A stretch of 64,000 bases of DNA from Acanthopleura granulata (Eukaryota; Mollusca; Polyplacophora; Chitonida; Chitonidae), in the NCBI GenBank assembly GCA_016165875.1, contig JABBOT010000011.1:9411723-9475722 (forward strand), in the 5' to 3' direction. A program made the translations under genes and the position numbers. Positions 49,860-59,500 of the stretch are shown in pieces. The notes under the pieces are model-generated. The model was not told the DNA's origin. It saw only the letters and a program-made list of their open reading frames with translations, and did not search any database. The first letter of the stretch is position 1, and every line of letters starts with the position of its first letter.

Positions 49860-49884
49860 TATATATATATATATATATATATAT
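49860..49884. repeat. (TA)n microsatellite
   Basis: This is a pure TA run. Similar shorter runs lie at 56259-56274 and 63746-63758. Confidence 0.9.
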
Positions 49885-52800
49885 GAATATTGTGCACAGA
49901 TACAGTAATTATGTAACTAGTAGAGCCTGGAAGTCTGCGCTTTTTGTTTATTCACCACTGGAGCAACACAATTTATGCAGTATAGTGGTTACGAGATCCT
50001 AAGATTACGCTTCACCTGGCAGACTTATATATGACCCACTGGTAAAGGTTTCTGAATCTGATAATTCAAGACAATTACAACTCTCCATGTTTCGCAAACT
50101 GACCCACCCGATTGGTCAGGCCAGGAGATTGACATCACTGTTTTATAGTAATCGTATTTATCTTCCTAAATCTCAGATAGAGTAACCAGAATATAGATCT
50201 CACTGTTACAGTTGCCAGCTAGGCAACACAAGGGTAACACAGACATGTCGAAGTGAAGTGAATGATTGGAATCAGCACAACACTACATTGGCAAAATTTC
50301 AGTCAGTTCTTGGCAAACATATCCTTATATTACCCATACTCCACTGTTTAATACTGACATTCTCGCCCCCTCAAGACCTGCTTTCCATGAACATATTGTG
50401 AAATTGCCCCTCTACTGAGTGACCTGCTGTAAATTTGGTGCCGAAATCCCAGTTAGCGCATCTACAATATGTAAAAACTTACCTTCATTCTTGATCGCTA
50501 CAGTTACCTCCCTAACATTAGGCTGTTATTTACTGTACCAGCTATTCACACCACCATGTCTATTTTGGGAGGTTGTAAAAACTCTTTAACAAAATCACAC
50601 AAAATCTGTGATTTACCAATTCACTTTACCAACCGACTCACAAATCTAACAACCAATCACAGCTTTCTGATAAGGGAAATATACTTGAACAATGTTGCAT
50701 TACCAACAGTATCTAAACAATAACAGCTTATTTGTAGCATTAAAATTTACAACTACAGTCAGAAATTTGCTTCTGGATACGTATTAAGACTGCACACGCA
50801 GTGCATGCAAATGCTGACCAGACATCTACGACAACAGCAAATTATCACAGGATTGTATTCTGCATTAACGAGCTCTTATAATCACATCACTGGAAATAGT
50901 CGCTTGTCTCCAAACAACTCATTCATTGTTAAGAATGTTTCCACAGGATACTAAAAGGTTCAACTAAAAAAGCTGAGCATAGTTTCATGAATCTCTATAA
51001 GCTTTTTAACTTAAGCAACACAATACAACACTTACACGGTGTTTCATTTCAGTTTCTTCGAAAACATTCCACGCTGGACTTAGACTGAACATTATTGACT
51101 TGAGCAATTCACTGAACTCAGGGTGTTTCTAGAAACCGGGCCCTGAACAAGAAAATCTAACCTTGTTGACAAAAATGAAGTCAAATCTGGACTTCTGGTA
51201 ATATTATCGGAGGGAATACAACAGGATTGTTTTGGACACTTACGACAGAAATGAACAGAAAAACAGAAATAAACAATACCAGCATGATACAGAACCCTCT
51301 GCAGTGCTGTACGAGTGTATACTGAACACCTTCAAATCTTAAAAATAAAATTTCAAAATACAGACATACTCAGGCATTAAAACACTGTCGTGCAAATTTC
51401 TCACAAATAGTGACAACATAAATAAAATTTGAAAAAATCTTTGGGCAAAACATTGTATAATCATCCAATTACATCTAATAAAATGCTGAGCATGCTGAGG
51501 CAGCTTAAAGCTACATCATGCTGTCTGGGAAATGAAAAAGTGATCCTGAGATATTGTTGGCTGTGTGGTGGGTGGTGTCTCCCTGAAGGATAATGTTAAA
51601 AATATTCAAATGAACAGAGAAATCTTCTGGAAGACTCTCCAGGATTTGAACTGTAATCTGAGAATTCACAGACCATCTTCTCACCATGTGGGCTATAGGG
51701 AACCTGCCATAGTCTACATATACTGCAAGTTCACAGAGAGCTGATACCTTCATGGATTTGCTGGACTGATAGGTTTGACACATCCTTGTTTAATGCATTC
51801 AACACCGACACCATCAGTATATTTTACGTCTCGCTTAGTTCAACATCAAGGGAATGGTTAGGTAATTGAGGTGAAAGCGAAACCTTCAGTATTATATCAG
51901 TGTTCCCTAATTTAACATAGATGACTGATTAGTTAATTAATCAACACTAAAACCTTTCACTACATCTCACCTTCTACATAATTCAACATACCTGACTGAT
52001 TTCTTGACAGGTAAACATTTAACACTTTTAAAACCTCAAGTATATTTCACAGGTCAGCTTTAGTTCAACATATACCTGACTGCGAGGTTCTTGCACATCC
52101 AACAACCAAACCATGAGAGATTGTTAATACTTTGGGTAACATATTTCTTAAGTTTATATAAAGACGTAACTGAGCATATTGAAACATCTTGAATGTTGGG
52201 AGACCATGCGGCACCCTCTTCAACAAACAAGCATTCATAAGCCACTTATGTCAAAGTTGAGCACACGTGCCACAAGAAAGGTGCCTGACATTTTTCAAAA
52301 GATTAAAAACTCTCTCAAAATGTTGCCAGCTTTATGTTATATACCAATGGATTATGGTTTCTTGATCCAAATATCATACAGAAATATTCTCCAAAGAAGT
52401 AATTCCCCCCCCCCTCCAACATGTCAGACATCTGTTTCTAGCTTTACCAAAGACAAAGGCCCATATATCATCACTAAAGGGAGATATTAGTTCGATAGAT
52501 TCCATAAGGTACGTCACAAAAGCGATACTAATGTAAGCATAACTGGTGACCAAATACATGTGCATTCAATTTGAAACATTTTAGTACCCCTCACCGCATG
52601 TTGTGTCTCTGTGGAGTAATTGTAAGATGGTCCCTCAGCAGGTAACCAGTGAAAGACAGTGGCATATGGAGCAGATGGCTTGTGGACAGCAAAATGATCT
52701 CTTAAACAGAAGACTAATATGAATTGGAACAGAATACTAAAGTGAAAAGAAACAGAATGGGCAACAAAATCGAGCTTTATTTGGATAAAAAACGACCAGT

Positions 52801-54499
52801 TCAAAAGAAAAATAAACACACGCATGTATAAATGTTTCATTGTTTGTAAGGACTTCACTTCAGGGTTAAAAAGAAGGTGTCTATCAGCTAAAAATTCCAA
52901 AAAATAAGGGCAGTGTAAAAATACATGTTTGATTGCAAAATTCAATGTGTAAGAATGTGATTTCAGCAGTACACAAAAGCCTTCTGCAACTTTTACTGAG
53001 CAACAAGAACACACCCTTAATACTGCAGAAACTTTCAGGGAACTTAGTGTCAGGCTGAGGGACTGAAAGTTGTAAGTTATTTCACCTAAGTCTATAGTAC
53101 TCTTTCAGCTGTTTTTCTCATATGTAAAACTAGTTTCTCACATACTCTGTGTGCCTGGGTATTTGAACTTCGGATTTCCAAATCAACTCTACCATCTCAA
53201 CAATGAGGCAATGCCTGCTACTGCTATCACATGTATGAGTACTACAGAAAAAATGTTCATGCTACCTTCCTCCTCAAATGTGTAAATGTATATGTGGCTG
53301 AACAGTTCCTACCTATATCACCAGGTCTTCCCACCTGTTTGTCTGACCCATCATTTCAAACATGACCTGGTGTATCTATTGAGAATAAATGTCCATATGA
53401 TCTATTCAGTTCAACCTGTTGCAAGCGTTCGTAAACTGCACAACCTTTTAAATGTACAAACTGCGAGGAGACACTGGAAAGGCACAGGTCAGGGGAGATA
53501 ATCCTGATAACAACAAATAGAAATCGCTGATACGGTTGCTCCCCTTCGTACAGCTTTCACAAAACCTTTGAAGGAATAGTTTTTTGAAACAAACAAAAGG
53601 AACGGAAAGGTATTACAAGTTCAATGACATAAAAAACATAGCACATAAAGTTACTCTCTTAATCCTGCTTTCAGAGAAAGCTTAAAAAATTGATTTAAAA
53701 ACAAGCAAAGTTTTAAAGCTGTAAGTTGATACTGAAATGTGATTTCAGCTGCGTTTTAAACTTCTGGATTTCCCTGGCCCTTATCAGTCAAAAGGTCATA
53801 GCTGTTTCCCTCAAAGCTGTTCCACTGTTCCATATGTACATACTATGTCTGCATTTCTGCAATAATGTAATATGTAAACTTTGATAGCTTCTCAGGCATA
53901 TGTTATGACGTGCTGCAATTTCATACAAATATGTAAATTTCATCAAATCTGCAAAACACTACTACAAAAGACATCGTTGAAATAACTGTAAACCATTGAC
54001 TTTTACCATATGTTTTGGTTTACAGAAAAAGAAAACCCTTCATAAAATACATATATTATGAAAGGAATTAGAGATATACCATCTTTAATAAATTGTGACC
54101 TAATGGGACCTGATGCATTTCTGAACAATGTCAGTCAAGCAAGGAGTAATACTGCCAACAAAATTGTAAAATATTAGTTCAAAGAGGGAACAACAGACAC
54201 ACACAAACTCTAAAGATACAACAAAAGCTTCATATGAATTGACTTGGGAAGAACAGAAAACTGTGACCAATTGCAGTTTTAACTAATTGCAAAATCTGAT
54301 TCAACTTATAGACAACATAACCTTAACTAATTGTAAAAACGCAACACAATACAAATGTGCATTCATTTAGCTTTCCAAGTCTTGACTACCATACCCATTC
54401 AATGTAAAGCTGTCAAACTATAATTAATCAAAGCCTGGGTGACTGACTATATACATCTGATCACATGTACACACCTGCAGTGCACACGGACGAAAGGGA

Positions 54500-54570
54500 C
54501 TCATAAAGACCGTAGCAATTGAGTCACGAAGACCATAACAATCGAGTCACAAAGACCATAACAGTTGAGT
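54500..54570. repeat. 23-bp tandem repeat (three copies)
   Basis: GAGTCACGAAGACCATAACA and variants repeat within the proposed 3' UTR. Confidence 0.7.
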
Positions 54571-54956
54571 CAGATTAACACATGAGTCAGAGGACCCTAT
54601 AACATCCAGAGCCATCTTCATGGCAATAATGGCCCCAGCAGAGAGCATAACTTACTTGTAGTCTTACATTTGATGTTATACACTTTTAACAGGATAACAG
54701 CATACTTAGGCAATGAGAAGAGTGCAGAGGTGTTACCAACCATTATACTGACTGAAAAATAGATACAGTGAGTCCGATTCATGTACAGTAGTATCCTAAG
54801 GATACACCTCCTTGGCACATGATTTAAGGATCATGTAAGCTTTATCACTGTCGGGTGAGCATGTGATTGTGGTAGCAATCACCCTTTAGCCATCATCCAG
54901 GAGCAATGAACAATGCCAGGTAACACCATCCTAAGCACAAGATCCCAAAATGAAGT

Positions 54957-55075
54957 GCACAGGATGCAATCCTGACGTGCACAGGAGTCAATCCTGAAGT
55001 GAAGTGCACAGGACCTAATCCTGACGTGCACATGACCTAATCCTGACGTGCACAGGAGTCAATCCTGAATCAATC
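54957..55075. repeat. 22-bp tandem repeat (about five copies)
   Basis: Variants of CCTGACGTGCACAGGAGTCA recur every 22-26 bp within the proposed tetraspanin 3' UTR. Confidence 0.75.
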
Positions 55076-56489
55076 AGGATCCAGTCAACATCCAAGCAGG
55101 ATGCACACTCAAGACTCAAATGTAACGTACGTATTCCGTTGTATAGTTCGTAGCAGCAAGGCTTTAAGCCCTGGCTCAAAAGCTTCACTTTGCAGTGAGA
55201 AAGGCCACAAAAAGTGAGTCCAGAATACAAGAAACAAAAGCGAGTCCAAAAGGGGAAGCATAAATAGTAAGTGAAAAACATCACAGCATATTCGTGTAGC
55301 GAGTCTAAAGACCACCAAAATACATAGCTAAGTCAAAAACCTTCTACATCTTCAAAGTTTTCACAGAACACTTTACAAGAAAATGCCACTGACATGCCAC
55401 TGATACATTTTTTGTTATTTTCATCTACAAACATCTTTGTTTCGGAGGTCTAGTTGTGTGGCAAGCTATTTCGTTTATTAGATTGTAAACATATATAAAA
55501 CCCCTCTCTGGTACCAAAGTGGGCATGAATCTGTAACAAAGCAACCGAAGTCTGGAATGTACATCTAAAATAAGTAGGCTGTACTCATTAACGGTCATAC
55601 TTAGATAACACTAATCTGAGAGTTAAAAGCTAACACTTTTGTGCATTTCAGTAATTTGGACAAATTACCATTATGTTGACCATTAAGGTATTTCAACAAA
55701 TACCACATCTTCAGAATCTTTTGTTTGATTTTGGTTTGCTTTGGAAGAGATACACTAATATTGATATGACATACCTGGAGACAAGAAACAGGTAGCAATA
55801 GTCATTTTGAAGTCCAAATATTCACGTGTACATTCTACATGAAATAGGAACTCAGTTAAGAATTTCATGACATCTGCACTTACAGCCCATCTTTCACCTG
55901 TTTCGATTATCATGGCATGTTTCCAAAACTCACATGTGAGTTTTTTATTAACATTCTTTCAAAACCACACACAAAAAACAACACTGCTGTTTTTGATTTT
56001 TAAGAGAACTGGAGTTAAATGAATCACATCACTCCCACAACGCATACAACAAAATGCTTAAAAGAGCACTTGGACAATCAGTTTTCTAATGAAGCCACAT
56101 GATAATATATAATTTAAATACCATTGTGACAGGTCAATGTTAATAATTCTAGCATTCAATACTGGAATGATGGAAGGAAAAATGGTCCATTTTGTAAACA
56201 TCTACAGATATTATATGTACGTGAATAATCAGAAAAGTTAAGTCTAAGAGAGTAAGTACATATATATATATATAACTATTTTACATTATATGAGAATTTC
56301 AGGAAATGTCAAGAATAAAATGAAAACAAGAAACTGAATGCTTTATTAATTACAGTTTCATCCTAAACTACTCATAAACTGTCATCTCTAAGATTCGACT
56401 GCCTAGCAAAGCGAACTACTTGTAACTGCGTGAGTGATACGTAAAGAACACCAGCGAACTTCCAAGTTAGGGACCATCTGTAAATTCCA

Positions 56490-56561
56490 TTACGCCACCT
56501 GTTCGTATTTGGACTTGTTGATGCTCTTGGCAAGACAGCAAGCAATGATTGCTCCAAACAC
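56490..56561 (-). CDS. TSPAN6/7: Tetraspanin terminal exon: end of TM4 and cytoplasmic tail
   Basis: The 23 residues VFGAIIACCLAK to KYEQVA precede TAA. The CC pair at the membrane edge is a likely palmitoylation site and the tail contains YEQV, a YxxPhi-type sorting motif. The acceptor is CTTACAG. Confidence 0.92.
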   Translation of the reverse strand: MFGAIIACCLAKSINKSKYEQVA

Positions 56562-59500
56562 CTGTAAGTTAAGCAAGTATATCGTTCATCAGGAATAATA
56601 ACAATGAGATAATTACGTCAGGCATTCAAGACACCACAGGAGGAAGTGTTATATACATGTAACATTGACAGTGCGATCTCTTGCTTTTCACTATGATTAG
56701 CTGTAGCATTACAATTAATCTTTTCACATAAATATAGTTATGATTTTTTTTATTCCACTGGGGTTGCAGATCATACTTATTTTTACTTATACATGGAGAC
56801 CACTGCTTCCATGCCATTCTCCTACCTTACTAACACACCAACCTTCAGCTTTGAGCCAGTAGTTTATAGCCAAACCAGCAAGAGCTGGGTTTGAACACAT
56901 AGCCTCACTGGTTAAGGGATATGTCAACTATAATTAGTTCTCTCAAATATTCGGCCATGGACAGCCCTAAACCAAAGTCACACAAAGCATAGAAATGCAT
57001 TTGCTAAGGCAGTCTGTCACAACACTTCAGACAAAAAGTGCATCAGTCTCCATTCCTTTAAGTTTGAAGCTGACTTGAGATTATCTGGTAATGTTCAAAC
57101 CAATTTGCTGTACTGCCAGCTTTGAAATATCTGACAAGGGTAGGTAAGTGTGTCAGATTCTAAACAGAGCAGGCTGAAACTCTGACCTTGGTTTGGGACC
57201 CTCCTTGGATGAACAAAATTTGGCCTAACCTGATTTCAGAGCAATATGGAACAATCGGCCATAGTAATGTTTTACCAGAATGATCTTAAACAACCTACTC
57301 TAGCCCCAGCATTACCATACGACTAGACTGCTTTCTGATTATTAATGTGATTGAAGCTTTGAAAGCACAAGAGGTGAACGAATCATAAAAGATACTGCTT
57401 TCTGACACGGACACCTGTGGCCAGAGAAATGTCTGTGACTGAATTACCTGTAAGAAGGAGATTCCCAAAGCCACTCCCCCAATCAGAGCCAGGTTACCGT
57501 TCATGAAATCAACTACCAGCGTGTGACAGCCCTGTCAACAGAACACATGGAATCATTGTACGGGGTATTAAGCAGATCAGCCATCTTGGAATGTGTCTCA
57601 TAAAATCGATGCATCCAAACTGCAAAATTAGTCTTCAGAGGTGATCATTTCCCTTGAGCGCTTAATCACAGTGACCTTAAGTAGCATCTTTTTGAACATT
57701 TTTGCACTATACAACAATACAGTGAATACATCCTCGCTTGCTCATTCAGCTTAAGGGCAGGTCTTCACAGTCACCCTTGACTGATAAGATCTAACCCTCC
57801 CTTCCCCCCGTTGCCTTAAGAAAGGAGGGCTGTCAGCTACCTGAGACAGGGCGTTGCTTTATAACTCTGGATCCACCCAATTTTCTCCATCTATAAAACG
57901 TGACTTGTGTCGTGTAACATTTTGTTAGAAAATATAATCAAAAAATAAATATCCTTCATCCAAGACCAATTAAGAATGCAGACATGTGTTAAGTGCTGCA
58001 TCACTGGAATTAAATCCCAAAGACACAAGTTACACCATTCTACAGTGAATGATGCTTCATGATAAGGCCTTCCTTAAAAATATGTTCATTGGGCTCAAAA
58101 CAAAAATAAGGCCCTCTTCAAAATTTTTTATTGGTATTTTGATAAAAGTTTTTTTAAATATTTATCTCCCTCTGTTGATTTCTTTAAATCCCTATATTTT
58201 TCCAGGGCCAGAATAAAAAAAAAATCCTCTACCAACACACCCTAATTTTTCTCACAGGGTCGGGTTGTGCCCAACAAACAGTTTTTGAGGAATGGCCTAT
58301 TGGTATTGGCAAACACAAAGACAAATGTAGTAGAGATAATGTAGTACTTACCGTCTCATACACATCAAGCTCCGTGCTGTTCCTAACACCAGCAGGCAGA
58401 TTGGTGTTCTTGCAGACAGCCTCGTTGACCCTACAGCAGCTCTTTGGCACAGAGTTACCTTTCCCTTCCTTGGTAGACCAAGGGGAGGTAAACCAGTCCT
58501 CATAGCTGCTGATCCCACAACAGTGCAGCTGTAACAGACAACAAGAGCATTTAACCACACAGTGGCACTTTCCCACAGCATCACAAACACCTTGCTCTAG
58601 ATTCGCTGTAACAACAAGCTAAAACTGGGGAAAATACCTGCAGTATTTCACCACAAGGTTAATACCCAGCTGTATTTCACCACAAGGTCAGCCTTTCTGA
58701 AGTAACACTTTTTTGCCTCATTGCGACTGATGCACTCACCTTATGCATGTCACTGGGCCCACGTTATAGACATTTTCGGGGTCTGATTTCTTTTCACTAC
58801 TACTTGTACATGTGGAACTCACCGTTCTCTGCAGTCCATCCACAGCTTCTGACTTGGTGGCAAACTTGGGGTTGCCGTATTTCTCCACAGCTTGGTTCAG
58901 TCCATCCTGAAAGCCTTTCTCCAGCTGTCCAGCAAAAGATCACACAAACCCACGTAAAAGTTTCGCAGGTTTTATTTATTCATTTGATTCTTACTTAACA
59001 CCATCTCATAGTGGTTGGTCAGGTCTTATGGATGGAGGAAACCAAAGTGCATGGCATAAACCACCTACCTTTGGCAAGTTATTGATGGAATTTCCCACAC
59101 ATGATGTAATACAGATATGTGCACCATACTAGTGAAAGACAAGTGACCTTCAGGGTCACCACTACACCATAGTCCCCTCCCTAGAAGTTATAGACAGACC
59201 GACTACAGTACAAGTTACTCCAGACGTACCCTTAATGCATGTGCTGCAGGACTCATGTTATGTGCATCTCCTATACACAGGCATGTACATGTCCCTGTGT
59301 ACAGTCATACAGACTACTGTATATGTTAAGTATCACAACATATAATTTATCTGATTGATGTTTTACACCGTAGTGAAGAATATTTCACTTACATGACGGC
59401 CGCCAGCATTATGATGGGAGATGAACCGGGCAGGGCCTGGCGGAAACCAAGGACCCTCCACAGGTTGCTGGCAGACCTCCTCACGTACGGCCCGAGAGGA

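Larger units (their letters stand above)
49395..56489 (-). other. Probable long 3' UTR of the tetraspanin gene
   Basis: After the stop codon the - strand stays T/G-rich, by eye, down to about 49400, where the bias reverses. No exon-like frame is seen and the long - strand frame at 52514-53014 looks like chance in T-rich DNA. A clean AATAAA lies at 49424-49419 (- strand) just inside the boundary. Short tandem repeats at 54500-54570 and 54957-55075 and a (TA)n run at 49860-49884 are inside. A nearer AATAAA at about 56345-56340 could instead end a short 3' UTR. Confidence 0.35.

Noticed and set aside
52514..53014. A 166-codon hydrophobic frame on the - strand
   Set aside because: The T-rich sense strand gives Phe/Leu/Val codons by composition. 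There is no family motif and it falls in the likely tetraspanin 3' UTR.
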